Shown one piece after another: positions 1 to 12,557 of a DNA stretch of 64,000 bases (position 1 is its first letter; every line of letters begins with the position of its first letter). The stretch lies in assembly GCA_002049455.2 (NCBI GenBank), contig KV919027.1, positions 46,965 through 110,964 of the forward strand, given 5' to 3'. The stretch comes from Porphyra umbilicalis. Taxonomy: Eukaryota; Rhodophyta; Bangiophyceae; Bangiales; Bangiaceae. Position numbers and translations under genes: made by a program. The notes under the pieces were generated by a model. It was not told where the DNA came from. It saw nothing but the letters and a program-made list of their open reading frames with translations, and did not search any database.

Positions 1-1771
1 GTAGGCTCTCAAAGGATGTTAAAGCGCTGAGACACATGTCAGTGTTTCTCTATTCCTTCAGAATTGCGCCGCTTTCTTCGTCTCTGGCGATCCGGAACTG
101 GCTCTGACCACATTCTTATGGAAGAGACGTATTGATCCAATCTGGTATCCCAAGGAAAAGCACTTTCGTTCGCGGGATAAGAGCATCACTTGCCCCCCAC
201 CAACCCCGCCCACGTTGACCAACGGCCAAAACCGTCATCCAGACTTACCCGCACCACCGATGACACGCATTTAGTTGCCTAGCCACGTCGAGTACGGCGT
301 ACAGCGTCATCAGCGGGCTACTTAATCCACAAAAAGGCGTTAAAGACGACGGCTGGATGTAAGGAGCGGCGTCTATCTCTCAATCGTACTGTCGAAGCCG
401 CCTGAAACTGTGCCATAAAAACGCTGATAAAGTAGGCTCTAGGATGCGTCCGGGCGGAGCACAGAATGCTCGTTCCATTGCCGAGTTCTGTGCGCGCCAA
501 TATAAGACGCGCTCATGTACCTTCAAGCGTGGAATCGACCTTTATCGCATTGCCAACAATCCGAGGCTGTTTCGCTAGTGCACCTCGCGGACAGCACGTT
601 GTGCCAAATCTCCCAACTAGCACCGATAGCATAGCCGACGCCACTGCTAGAATGAAGAAAGCTGTTTCAACAGTTCCTCGGTACGCATGAAAGTTGTGGA
701 TGGCAAAAAACTTATGACCGGATACATGCTGCTTCAAATAGCATTTGGCTGTGGCAAAATCTATTTTGAGCAGGAATAGAAGAGTTATATCCGCGGGATA
801 TCCTCCGGGACCCATCTGACTACTCTAGCGCTTACAAATCGCACTGAATGATACGCGCCTCGTAATTCGTTGATTCTCGTCGTTTTCCACCTTCAAGTAT
901 AAAATTGTTCTGAAACCTTGCCCGTTTCAGGGAATGATTTCGTTGGCACAGTGAATACGTGCACTCGTCCTCCTGTTCCAGCGCCTGCTTCGTGTCAAAA
1001 ATCGTCGGGAGAGATGCATGCGTGCATTTGGCCATACCGCCTGGCCCCCTGGAGCTGGTGTTTTCATGGGAGCGTGTTGGTCGTTGCTAAGGTGTATCCC
1101 TTTACCGATTATTCTCACGTCTTTGGATCGTCGGACATGTTGTCGTCAAAAGACGGGACGTGAGAGTGATGCTACGGCGGCAGTGTTTACCAGGTATGCT
1201 CGGGCGGCCCATCCTTCTCGGTCAGGCGTTCATGACTGTCCATGGTGTGTAGGGCGTGGGGTTCCGATCGATCAAGTCAGGCCGACATCAGTATACTTCT
1301 TGAAGATCTCTTTTGCCAGATTCTCACAAATCCGTGACGTACTCAAAGCCTCTTCACCAATGGATCCAAAATCCGAAGCCAACAGGTCACCTGTGTGAAA
1401 CGTGTTGCCCTATCGTTGGCTCTTCAACTGCAGAGCCAAAACTTAGCCCGCCACCTCTCAAACGCGAGCCTCCCAAGTCTGTCGAGGGCGTCGGCGCCGT
1501 TTTGTGGCCAATGCGCCCTCAAAATGTCCTGACGTGAACGCCCTTATCCCTAGATCGCGTGTGACCGATCACATGGGGCGTGGTTTCTCTTTGACAGAGG
1601 CAGGAATCCAATGATGATCGTGCCCAAATGACAAGAGAAGGGCGGTCAGAACGTGTTGAATGTCTCAATTAATTCGACTCGTTCTGGAACTATTCGCACA
1701 CAGATTAGGCACTTCGGGTTTGGAGCTCGCATGAGGCAATTAAGCCGTCCGCGTCGGTTTACTTCACACCA
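1..1771. other. Region without a recognised gene
   Basis: Mixed-composition sequence with only short, unrelated open frames on both strands. I see no domain, RNA gene or clear repeat. The transposase relic that begins near 1,772 may extend somewhat to the left, but I could not find a terminal inverted repeat. Confidence 0.5.
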
Positions 1772-3490
1772 ATGTCTTCCCGTACCTTCCAGCCCCGCGT
1801 TCGAGCACAACTCTTCGTCTGTCTGCTTCACGTTCCGATGTTGGACGCACACGATGCAGGCAACATACTGGCCATTGCCACGGCGTTCACCAATGTCGAA
1901 TACGACGACGTCGATGCCGCCGTACTTGGAGCTCAGTACCACATTGACTTGCTCGCGCATGCGAGTGATGTCTTGGAGAGCAACCCGCGTCCGGGGTCTT
2001 TTCCGGGCAAGTCCCTCAAAAAGAAGCGTGATTTTCATTTGAGAAAGGCAGCTCACCTGCGAGACTATTTTGGTCTGGGTGGCCAACCACCCATTCATGA
2101 TGAGACTGAATTTGAGCGCCGGTTCCGCCTACCTTGTATGGCTCTCGACAGCTTGTATCGCGCCATGACATGTGAACCGTACTTTCAGCAGCGGGTCAAC
2201 GCCACAGGGCAGCCCCAGTCGTCCGCATTGGCGAAGTCATCGGCTGCTCTGAAGGTACTGGCCTACGGTGAGGCTTCTGCCCGCCCAGATGAGTACGTCC
2301 GTTCGTCTCATTGAAGCACTAATCAGACTGTCCGGCACTTCGCTCGCTTTCCAGTTGACAAAATCCAGCCTGCGTACCTTAGCAAGCCCACACGAGCAGA
2401 TTTGGACCGTTTTATGAAGGAGTACGATGAGGCAGGCTTCCCGGGGTGCATGGGGTGCGTCGACTGCTCGCACTGGCAATGGGATAACTGCCCATTCGCG
2501 CAGCATGGACAATACCAGGGTGTGTCTAGGAAACAAACTATTGTGATGGAGACGGTGGCGGACAAGGATCTCTAGTTTCGTATGTTCTCTGTGGCTTTGC
2601 CAGCGCTAAGAACGACATACACGTCATAGCTTCTTCTCCCCATTTTCTGTCGATGATTGCAAGTACCTTTTCTTCCCCTATTCTCTACACATTGAATGGA
2701 GTCGAGCGGACCTTGCCTCACTCACTTTGTGACGGGATCCATCCCGAGTATTCGGTTCTTATGGGTACATCAAAGGGACACGGCGACAAGGAGAAGTCTT
2801 TGCCTTTTGGAAAGAGGGGAGGCGCAAGGACGCCGAGCGCATGTACGCCGTCTATTTCCAGGAGTGGCAAATTATGGCGAGCCCGTCGCGCTCTCGGCAC
2901 GTCGAGACGACGATCGACATCGCCACGTGCTGCGCCATTCTACATAATACAGTTCTTGCTCACTGCCGAAAAGAGAAGCACCTTCCCTCGCCGTGTATGA
3001 TCGAAGACCCCTCCACACTCGCGTTTGTGCTGAGCTTTCCACTGTCTTTCTCCATAACGGTGCCGAGTCAGATGCTGACATTTCTTTCGACGTCTGTTTC
3101 TGCACAATACCGCGACCGCCTTTTTGCTTTCCCTTCGCAATCGTGTCTCGTGCAGTGAGACGCCCTGAGCTATTCCCTCCAGGATCAACTGCCAACACCG
3201 GTGGGCTGGGTCCTGGAACCGGCTGGGGTGGCGGCGCAGCAAATGGCGGAGGCCACGACGAGGATGAAACCGGCAACCCCGGACACGCAGGTGTCGCCGG
3301 TGCTGCTGTCGGCGGTGCCGATGGGAATGCCGGCGGCGCTGCACCGGCTAGAACCGACGCCGAAGATCTACGGGAGGCCCACGTGCTATGTGTGCAGTCT
3401 GAACATAGCCAGGTGACCAGCCAAGCCGAGCACGATAAGCTCAAGACAGACTTCATCGAAAATATATGGTCAAAGCGGTCAGACGCCTAG
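1772..3490 (+). pseudogene. Dead PIF/Harbinger-type transposase (copy 1)
   Basis: Relic of a DDE transposase of the 'plant transposon protein' (PIF/Harbinger-like, DDE_Tnp_4) type, which in this family cuts and pastes a transposon in the nucleus. The N-terminal helix block (DYFGLGGQPPIHDETEFERR) is open from 1,772. The frame is broken by TGA at 2,312 and TAG at 2,572, then jumps frame about three times. The three catalytic acidic positions are still readable, each in a different frame: Asp in GCVDCSHWQW, Asp in AKNDIHVI, and Glu in RRKDAERMYAVYF. DGIHPEYSV and CAILHN are further family blocks. The last part (2,993-3,490) is a Gly-rich linker ending in LKTDFIENIWSKR, like the usual C-terminus of these proteins. 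It is a second member of the family seen at 10.8-12.6 kb, not an identical copy. Family assignment is firm; inactivity is certain as read. Confidence 0.85.
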
Positions 3491-3639
3491 CCAAAGCCAG
3501 CAGAGGACTGGGCGGAGGCTCTAGAATCATAAAAAAGACTCAACGACAAACCATGTGAACCACTTGACAGTAAATGCGCAGTTGCAGAGAGAAAAACTTT
3601 GCAATACACCACGGAGTCGTTCATCCTGCAGCGCAAATC

Positions 3640-4270
3640 ATCGCAGCCCCCGCGCGCCGCCACCACCCCCCCAAGCCGCGCGCTGCCACTTCGCGGTTTT
3701 CGCGCGGCGGCCTCTTGCCGCCGTCGCGGCCATCGCCGATACAACCGCCACGCGCAGCACCGCCGCTCCCGAGCGCCACCACCGACACCCCGCGGCGCGT
3801 CACCGCTTGGCTTTATGCGCGCAATGGTGGCGGCGGCGTCGTCGCCGCGGGCCAACAACGGCGCCGCCGCCGTCCACCAATCTCAGAAAGGGCGAGGGGG
3901 GAACAGCCAACGTCTACGGCTGCAGCGCTGCCCCCGCCTCCCTGCGGCGGGTGCAGCAGGCAAACCCACCGCGGCCGCCGCAGCCGCCACGTGCCGCCGT
4001 GGCCTGCGTCGCTGCCACCACCGCCACGCGCAGCACCGCCGTCCCCGAGCGCCGCCTCTACCCCCCCCGCCACGCGCCGCGGCTTGGCGTGGTGTGCGCG
4101 GTGTCGGCGGCGGTGGCGGCACCGCGCGCTAAAAGCGGCACCGCTGCCGACCGCCAATCATGAAAAGGGGGGGGGGGGGGCCGCCAGCGCCTATGGCGAA
4201 AGCACCGCCCCCCTCTCCCCGGCGACCCGGGCGGCCTTGCGCAATGTCGCGATCGATTGTGTGCGACGCG
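3640..4270. repeat. GC-rich duplication, about 276-bp unit, two diverged copies
   Basis: The block beginning ccgccacgcgcagcaccgcc recurs 276 bases later (3,745 and 4,021), and the following block around ccaatc, a run of A/G, then gccagcgcctac recurs about 278 bases later (near 3,866 and 4,144). The unit is a multiple of three or close to it, so it produces long open frames on both strands. I do not regard these as genes. Confidence 0.55.
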
Positions 4271-4709
4271 GGCGTTGACGCTGCTCTGCGAGGTGGCGTC
4301 GGCGTCGAAGCCGTTCACGCCGTGTCGCGTAGCCGCGGCCATGCTTGCGTCCTGCAACGGCGACTGAACCTTTGCGCGAGGCCGGAAGGGCGGTCCGGGG
4401 GAAGCCGCCAGCGGATTCTGGGAAGGAAGATACTGCCGATTGGCGTCGGCGGCCCTGTGGCCACCCACCCTGTGCCTAACACGACTCTCTTTCGCTTCTC
4501 CTTCACTCTCCCCGCTACAGTCACCTTGCCCTCCTCTCCCTTCCCTGCGCATCCCCCGGGCTCCACCGCGACCGCCACGCCCATCAGCACGCCCCCCGTG
4601 CCCTGCACTGCGCCCCCCGCGCACGCTTTCACGGAAAACCTGGGCGCAGTCCTCTCCGGATAAAGGCGCGTCGTTCTCAGATGGTCGCTGCAGGCCCAAG
4701 ACGGCAAGG

Positions 4710-4963
4710 TGCGCTCCGACGTCGTTTCGATTGCGTTCGAAGTCACTGGCACGCGCGCCGACCCGCACGGCACGGCCAACAGCTTGGGCTGGCTCTACTG
4801 TCCAAGAAGCCAGACGTTCAGCCCGCGCCGTCGTGCGGCGCGCCAGCGCCTCAGCGTAGCGGTCTGCGAAGACCTGCAGTCTTGTAACTTGGGCGGCCTC
4901 GCGCTTTCGTGTCGTCGCGGCAATGTCCCCGGCGTAACGGGCGCTCCTGTCCTCTGCGGCCAT
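4710..4963 (-). pseudogene. Coiled-coil ORF fragment, possibly a transposon accessory protein
   Basis: Starting at an ATG at 4,963, the minus strand encodes a charged helical stretch (AEDRSARYAGDIAATTRKRE, then VTRLQVFADRYAEALARRTT) that reads like a true coiled coil rather than a GC-rich shadow. It continues as low-complexity sequence to 4,058. The composition resembles the C-terminal helical tail of the Myb/SANT-like accessory ORFs that travel with Harbinger transposons, such as the one at 6.6-8.0 kb here, but there is no diagnostic motif. Upstream sequence in a neighbouring frame (to about 5,160) contains stops. Probably a decayed fragment; function unknown. Confidence 0.35.
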
Positions 4964-5163
4964 CTTGGCCGCGATTCAGGCCGCAGTCCGATCGAGGGTG
5001 TCTCGTGCAGCTTTGTGGCACGCATCGCCGCCGAGTTGAAGAACATAGAGCGCTCCGTGTGCCTCAGAGCTCTGGCCTTGCCAGCTGAAGTGTCAGTCGA
5101 TTCTTTCACCCGCTTGTTCAGGGCGGTAGAAGAGGCCAATATCCCGGGGTGCTCCTTCATCCT

Positions 5164-6560
5164 CTTGGAACCTCTCGAAAGGGCGCCGAGCTGGCGCGCA
5201 GCCGTAGGCTACGCAGCGTCGCCCTCCTCCGATGCGCCTCCCTTCGCAACCGCTGCTGCGAATCCATCGCTTACTTTACGAGCAAGGTGCACGGCCGGTG
5301 TCCGGTCGACAAAAGCATTACCGGGCATCGAAATATGCAGGGGGCGTGGGGAGGGAGCAGCGGAGAGTGGGAGCTGCTGAGAAAAGCGTGGATGATGGCG
5401 CAATAGTGACCAAGATGAAAAATGCCGGAACTCACAGCAAGAGCCGAGAATGCTAGCTTCGTAATCATGCTCTCGGATATTGTATCGTGCGACAGCCGTG
5501 TCAATGTCGTTCGCAGTCATCCCAGTGTGTGGGACCGAAATAATCCCCGTAAGGCATACAATCAACCGTATGCATGCAGGTGCAATGTGATCAAGCCAGC
5601 GGGTGCGCACAGCGGTAGTACTGCGGGCCTCTCAATCACACGGATTGTCCCTGGTGTCCGGATAGCTTTCTCGTTGAGCCGACATTTTCAATACGGATGC
5701 CCTCAAAAAAAGCGAGCGACTGCAGGCCCGTCCCCACGTCAACACTGTTAGACTTCGCGATCTACCCCTTAGTGATTCCCCAGCTTCTCTCTCTCCTTCC
5801 ACCCAACACCCTTGGTCATTGCTTTGAAAATGTGTTCGGTGGGGCTGCCTCGAGGCCGATCCAGGTGCGTGCCGGTGCTTTTCTCGGGAAAGGGGACGGT
5901 CCTGACGACGACAGCCGGCAGCGCAGAATGCGACCACGGCTAACGATGCCACAACGGTGGAGGGTGCGCGATTAGGCTGCCATCAATCGTCGTGAGAATT
6001 ATTCGAGCTCCGAGCTTATAAGCCTCACTTGCACCCAAAATCTTGGGCGATTGACCACGGTCGCTCATAGCGCAAGTTTGCACGGCCGACGCTCCCGGTT
6101 CTGTCTGCAAGCCACGGGTCACGCAATCCATTGGCGTCTGTTAATTTGAAACGGAGCCACGGGTTTTCCAAACGCCTGGAGTTGCTTCGAAACAGGCCAG
6201 TTTGGAGTGGCGCGCCTCCAAAGCGGCCTGTTTAGAGTAGTGCTGCCGTCGAGGATCCACATTCAGAGCAATCGCGTGTGAGAGACACGAGTTCGATTAA
6301 ACGACAAGAATGTGTGACGAGAGTCTGTTTTTGGACCGTCAGACCATAATTTTGAATCGCATCCCAGCCACTACAGCCCGTTTGGCAAAAGAATGCCACG
6401 TTCAGGTGTTTGGGTGTTTGGATGTAATGGTGGAGACGCTTTCACCCCGATTTCTGTTCTATCCATTTTTCATGATCTTTCGGAGTATGACACAGCTGGC
6501 AAGGAAATGGGTCGCGAGATCGTGTGGTCCGCGGCGGAGCGCCCGAAAATGTCCAAATCG
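5164..6560. other. Region without a recognised gene
   Basis: Short open frames only, no domain. Two similar half-sites, 'caggccagtttggagtggcg' and 'cggcctgtttagagtag', lie close together near 6,195-6,240, but the copies are short. Confidence 0.45.
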
Positions 6561-6575
6561 TTACTACTGATGGAG

Positions 6576-7998
6576 CGAGAACGCAGTTGTTGGGACGGAT
6601 CAGCCCTCAAACCAATTTTGGGGCCAGTGGCGGGCGGTCTCTGTCAAGAACGCGCCTGTCGAGCCGGAGACTGGTCGTTGCGCTCACCGGACGGTCGACG
6701 CTGCCAAGAACGAATGGAGCCGCAACGTCTCAAAAATCGTTAGAAAGCTGGCGAGGTGCGGCCAGCACGTGAAGAGCAGTCAGCCGACTGGCAACCTGCC
6801 CGATGACGAGGTTGTCAAGATGGAGGCGGCAATGAACAACGGTATGGCCGTGTACAGTGCTGTGCTAAGTGAGGCGTTGACGAAGCTCTCCTCAAGTGAC
6901 CGACCGAAGAAGGGGCCAACCTGCCCGTGAATTGAGCATTCCTAGGTGCTGCGCAAGAGTGATAAGTCCAGCGCCGCCACTGGTGCACTGGCGGCAGAAA
7001 CTGCCGCCGGCGGGGATGGGACGGCTGTAGAGGCCACGGGCGACAGCCCGAACCTGCGAAGGGGCTTTGCCGAGCGCCCGGTCGGGGTCAAGACCGCCAA
7101 GATCTATTTGGCCGACGCGCGGGCGGCCGAGATGAGCGCGGCCAGAACGGACGCCAACGTCGGGGTCGTGCTCAACCGCATTGCCGATGCGTCCGACGGT
7201 CGAGAAGACGAAGCTCGCTCGGCCAATAAGCTCGATGCAGATCGGATTGCAATGAATGATTTCGCTGATCCGGCACATTTCGATTCACCAGAGGCAGCAC
7301 AATTCCTCATGGTGCTGGGGAAGACGATGATGCTGACGCAAGCGCGGGCAGCGTTGGCTCGTAGCCAAGCGCCAGGCAGCGTCGATGCTCCTGCTTCCGA
7401 GTCTACTGACACTCCCGCTCCCATCAGCGCTGGCGCGGCAATGGCGAATGGCCCAGTCGGCGTCGAGCAAGCGGTGGCTGGAGGAGCACCGAGCGGGGCC
7501 GGCGCCCCCGCCAATGGCGGTCGTGGCGACGACGGTGCAGGTGGGACGGTCGCCACCGAAGGCACTCAAGTGTCAGCGGTTCGTGAGACGCCCGTGTTGG
7601 GCGCGAACGACCTGGCGGACTGCAAAGGTGCACAAGCGGCCGGTGCCGCTGTCGGTGCCTCAGCTGCCGTTGCACCCGACGGTGCAGCCCGAGGCGTGCC
7701 TGAACGCGCGGCCGCCGCACATCCTCCGGTAGCCAGGATCGGCGGAGGAGGTCGTGGTGTGAAGTGGGTTGCTGGTGCTGCCGTCAGTGGATTGAAACCG
7801 GCAGGCAGTACGCGCCCTGCAGCTCTTCGCGCACCTTCAACATCGAGCCCGGCAATTGTAACCTGGACTTCCAAGCGCCGAGCTGGTGCAGCACGCGCAA
7901 CTGCCGCAAAGAGGAGTCGCACTGTCCCTGAATCAGCCGACTTGAGTGCAACGTCCTCGGCAAATGATCCGAATTCGACGACTGCGCCGAAATGGTAG
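6576..7998 (+). pseudogene. Myb/SANT (trihelix-like) ORF of a Harbinger-type transposon, broken
   Basis: In PIF/Harbinger transposons a second ORF with a Myb/SANT-like DNA-binding domain helps the transposase bind the ends and enter the nucleus. One frame reads SENAVVGTDQPSNQFWGQW, then KNEWSRNVSKIVRKL, then SSQPTGNLPDDEVVKMEAAM, which is the trihelix-like pattern of these proteins. After two in-frame stops (TGA at 6,928, TAG at 6,943) the same frame continues as GFAERPVGVKTAK and an Ala-rich charged helix. That part matches the 'RPxGxKxAK' segment of the NAM-associated C-terminal domain. The rest, to 7,998, is Ala/Gly-rich. The domain start lies beside a TGA just before 6,576. It could belong to either transposase relic nearby; the 10.8-12.6 kb one lies 2.8 kb away, tail to tail. 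Confidence 0.7.
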
Positions 7999-10768
7999 AA
8001 GTATAACTTCGTGATATTGCTGAGAGCGGTGGTCCTTTTCGAAAACGTTTCCCTCTGATGTACTCTTGTGCCAGACCTTTTTGTGTGGGAAGGGTGCATG
8101 ATTGGCTTAGACTAATGACGGCCATAGCACTTGACCAATCGTCCTGGCAGCGTCTCCTACAGTCGCTCTCATGCATGAGACAACAGCCTCAGTCATGTTT
8201 TTCCCACCCCGTTCCCTGCCTCCTCAAGACAATCTTATCATCACGCGCTGGCAGAGGGCACCTTGTCCGTCGCCCGATGCTGCGCTCACACCGTTCTGCT
8301 CGCATTACTGCAAGTCCTTGAAGGCCCCTGCGAATGAACGGCACACAAACGCGCGGTGAAGCGCTGCTGCGGGGCACACACTCCCAGCAAAGACCTCCTG
8401 CAGCGCCTTTTGGCCTTAGCCTCCCATGCACCTAGCCCTGCCTGCACAGGTGCTTCCCTGCCGGTGCGCAGAAGAGCTGCATGCAGCTGCGGTTACAGCA
8501 CGACGCCCCCCCTAGCGCAAAAACGCGGCACTCTTCCCTAGTTCTTTCGCGGCGATCTGTGGTACGGGTACACCGCGCCCCCCCTCCTGGTTTCAAGAGT
8601 TGCATCCGCTTTGGTTGAGAATTTATGTGGCCTGCATAGGTATGTCATGAAAGGACCGTTATACTGGTGTGCTATGCTCCGTAACTCAGTTTCGCCCACG
8701 ACGTGAAACTCGTGCTGCGGCAAGTGGTACAGTGACGCTTGCGTCAAGAGCTAGAAAGCCGTTGCTCTGTACATCGTGGTACCACATTTCTAATCGCAGC
8801 GCCGGAGTTGATCGGAATGCTTACTTCAAGTTACTTAACAGTAAAATTGGGTCGCGATAAATTGGGACATCACTCCCGATTCATATTGGTTTGTATTTTT
8901 TGTCTGCGTACAGACGAAGGGATCGTCCGTGAGTGAGCGCTCGTAGCGCGGCTGGCATGTATTCACGGTAGCACCGCCCACGCCCCTCCACCCCCGCCAC
9001 GCTACCGCGCTCTTCATGCACCGAAAGCGTCTCATGCAACCAAGCTCGTGAGGTAAAACCGCGCCGCACACGCGGCAAAATTCCACTCCGTAGATCACAG
9101 CAGACCTCTGGTCCGCAGTTGAATCCGGAGCGGCGGCAGCGCGGCGACGGTTCACATCAACGGCGGCTGCACCGCGTGGTGGAAGTGGTGCGACGCTGCG
9201 ACTGGGGCACGGCGATGGCCCATATTCTGAAGCCGCGACGGCTACCGGCAGCACGGTCGACTGACAGCACTCCCGCCGCAGGAGAAGCCTCCGGCGCGGC
9301 GCCCCCCCGTCGAGCCGGTGCCGGCCTCCGCGGCGGCAGGACGCCGGCAGCGGCGGTGCTATCGCTCTCGAACTCTCATCTGCGTCGCTTTGTGGCGCCG
9401 GCGCGCACGACCGCCATCTCCCGCTTTTAGCAGCCCACGAAAATGCACGGGGAGGCTCCTGACGTTAAGAAGTGCCGCAGCGGCGCATTTTCTGTTGCCT
9501 TTTAGCGGCACCACACTTACGGCAGTGTCAACGCCGCCCACCACAACTACACTAGCCGCATTACATTGTGAGTCGTGGGTGGCGACCGTCGGCGGAATAC
9601 GCCACAGCCAAACACCGCGGAGCCAAGGCGCAGACCACCCGTCAGGGATGTGCGCGGGACCATGGCATCTTGTGCCTGGGCGCACTGATTGCAGCTGAGT
9701 GCTACTGCACCGCCTGACAGTTTGAATGTGAACCAACCGCTTGGGCGCGTGCCAGACGCCGCCGTTGTTGCGGCGGCGGTTACGGTATTGATGATGGGGG
9801 CTATCAAGCCGTACCTCCGCCTGTCGTTGGATACTTTCGGCGCCTCTTGTAGTACATCTTCGCCCGCAATTGACAAATTGCAACCGGTAGCCCCCTTGAC
9901 TGGCCAAAGCCCAAGTAGTGTGCGAATTGGCCTGTGGCATGCCCTTTGAGGTGTTGCTTCCGCATTGTTTCTTTTTATATTGTTTGTTTGCTTGCCTTTC
10001 TTATCCGTCGGCCGGCACTCTATACGATTGCTTGAGATCGGACGGTCGATCGACTAGTGCCCTCGTTTGTACTAAATCACCATGGGTCCGGGGTTGCCGC
10101 CGTGGGCACCACCCGGCTCTCCATCGGATGCCCTTCAACAAAAGGTATTTCTTTCTCGCCGCAACGGCGATAGAACTGGCTTTTTTTGCTTGGCTACGGT
10201 CGGTCTCAATACACAGGTGTTTGATACAACGTTATTAATACCACACCTTTCCTCAATACGCCCGTTACCCCTTGCCATGCGCGAAGTTGCCGCCGGTCTG
10301 CATCCTTATCGCGCAGGGGCCACCCGTGCGACCGCCGCGTTGGCCAATGGCACCAAGACTGCGGCGACCACACCCAACGTCTATTTGTCGTGGTTGGAGC
10401 GACGGATGGCCTGGAATGCACATTGACCGGGAAGGTGGAGAGATGGGGAAGAAAGGCGCGGTACGATGAATCGGAAGGATGAGAAGCAGGGAGGGTGAGG
10501 GACGTGACGAAGGCGTCTCAACACATCACGACACAGTACTGATTTGTGCACCAGCGACACACCGAAACGCATCGAGACGAGGGCTCTCCTCGAATCTGCA
10601 AGTCACGCAACTTCGTGTGAGGGGCATTTTGGAGGTTTGGGACATTGTGACAGGCGCAGTCAAGTTCCGACGTTCGAAATTCTAGATGGAAACGGTCAAA
10701 AAGTATCGGAATGGTCATTAATTGAGGCTAATGTACTCGTATAGAACAAGGAGCTCCTCCCGCGCCTC
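7999..10768. other. Region without a recognised gene
   Basis: Patchy composition with a GC-rich patch around 9,000-9,420 and AT-richer flanks. The minus-strand frame at 8,835-9,254 contains FCRVCGAVLPHELGC, a Cys/His arrangement that looks faintly zinc-finger-like, but it is too short and isolated to call. No RNA gene or repeat array was recognised. Confidence 0.4.
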
Positions 10769-12557
10769 CTAAATCCGGACAGCCAGATCACTGCGGAGAG
10801 AGTGGTGTTCCACTGCGTCCGTCCCACGACCCCATGCCGCCAGCATATGCCCAAAGCTGCCCGAAAAAGGGGCCGCAAGGGCGAGCACGCTGCGCAAGGT
10901 GCTGCTTGGCATAGGACCCAGGATTCCCTCTGTACCTCCGCCGCTACCGGTCGAGCCTGGCGGCCTCACATCCACACCATCGACACCGTCCTCGCTGGCA
11001 GCTGGCGGACCCCCGCCCGCACCAGCTTCCCCCCCGCCCCTGCTGATAGCGGGCGGCGCCCCACCAGCACCACCTCCACCGCCGCGGCCGCCCGTCGTGG
11101 GTGGTGACACCCCCGCACTACCCCCCCCGCCTTCCCTGCCAGCAGCGAGTGGGGCTCCGCCCATACCCGCACCATCCAGGTCATCACCGCTACCGCAGAT
11201 GGGCGGCATGCGACGCCCATCGCATCCGCTTCCGATTTTGCCGGCGGTCGGCAGCGCGCTATTCGTGCCTGACCCTGTGACATATCCGCCCCCGTCGCCG
11301 TGGACGCCCCCTCCGTCGCAGTCTCCGGTCCCTCCGCCAGCGCACCCTCCATCACCCACATCGGCTGCCGGTGCCACACTCACAGGGACACCCCCAGCGG
11401 CAGGCCGGGCATCACTTCGATCGGCGTAAGACGCCGACTGCGGGCGTGAACCGTAGCCGTTCCGTCGTAGAACGATGATCATGTAGTGCATAATCGCCAT
11501 TGCACGGGCGGTGGTCACGATGTTGGCCATGTAGAAGTCCCGGGCAGGGCCGAGCGCCACGAGGAAGCGAACGGTCATTACAGCGTACAAGCGCTGGACA
11601 TCTTTGCGCAACGCTTCTTGTAGACAGTTGAATGCCCGTTCCACGGACGTCAGAGGGATGGGGTACGGAGCCCCAAAGAAGGGGTACTTCCGGTACATGC
11701 CGTCCACGAGGTTGAGGGGCAGGGTGCAGGGCCGGGCGTTGATGGAGAATGGGCGAGCAGGAGGCCAGACACCTGCACACACGTCAGAAAAAAGAGGCAA
11801 AATATCCAACACATTTAAGTCATTCACGGAACCGGGAGCACAGGAAAAGAAGTGGTGAATGTAAATGTGCTCATCACAAGTGGTCTCCATCACAATACGG
11901 CAGGTCCCGAGGCGGTCTTGGTACGCTCCCGCGTGCCCCTTGGGAAGTGCTGCCCACTGCCAATGACAGCAGTCGAAGGACCCAATGCAGCCAGGCAGGC
12001 CCCGCTCCTCGTTGCGCGCCGAGATGACCCGGCACTCGTCAATCGTCGGCTTGCGCAGATAGGTCGAGTGATAGCGCTGCACAATCGAGCGCATGAGGCG
12101 CCCCACGGCCCTTCAAATGGTCTAGCCCAAGAGGCGGACGTACTCGTCAGCACGGTCTGCTGCCTCTCCGTAGACGAGCACCCGCAGCGCGCCAAAGATC
12201 TTTTGAAGAGGGTGTGCCTGCAGCTGTTCCGTTATGTTTATTTGCTGCTGGAAGATCGGTTTGTCCTTCGCATCATCGTCGAGTCCATAGAACAGCACCC
12301 GTGGCATGCGGAACCGGCGCTCAAAGTCCGCCTCGTCGTAGATGGGCGGCAGCCCGTGCAAGCCACAGTAGTCGCGCATTATGTTGTGAACGCCTGAGCA
12401 AGTGTCGCAGAGCTCGTTTTGACGTCACCCACGGCTAGAGCCACCCGTCCTTGCCCGTAGGACGAGACTGGAGACAGCCGCCGGCCGGTGTAGACGGATG
12501 CTCTGCTCGAGCCACCGCAATCTCATCGTCATCGTGGTCAATCTCCGACGGCGCCAT
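10769..12557 (-). pseudogene. PIF/Harbinger-type transposase (copy 2), catalytic Glu replaced
   Basis: Second transposase of the same family, on the minus strand. The likely start is ATG at 12,557 (MAPSEIDHDDDE). The N-terminal block MRDYCGLHGLPPIYDEADFE follows with a frame interruption (stop at 12,435), and then two stops (TAG, TGA) lie at 12,107-12,124 in the same frame as the catalytic part. That part is uninterrupted from 12,106 to 10,769. It carries GCIGSFDCCHWQW (first Asp), GSVNDLNVL (second Asp) and VDGMYRKYPFFGAPYPIPL. At the position of the catalytic Glu, where copy 1 has KDAERMY, this copy reads KDVQRLY, so Glu has become Gln. A Gly-rich tail of about 200 residues follows. Inactive as read. 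It is more intact than copy 1, so probably a younger insertion of a related subfamily. Confidence 0.85.

Noticed and set aside
8835-9254. Possible zinc-finger ORF (FCRVCGAVLPHELGC)
   Set aside because: Single short Cys/His cluster with no second half, no repeats of it and no gene context.
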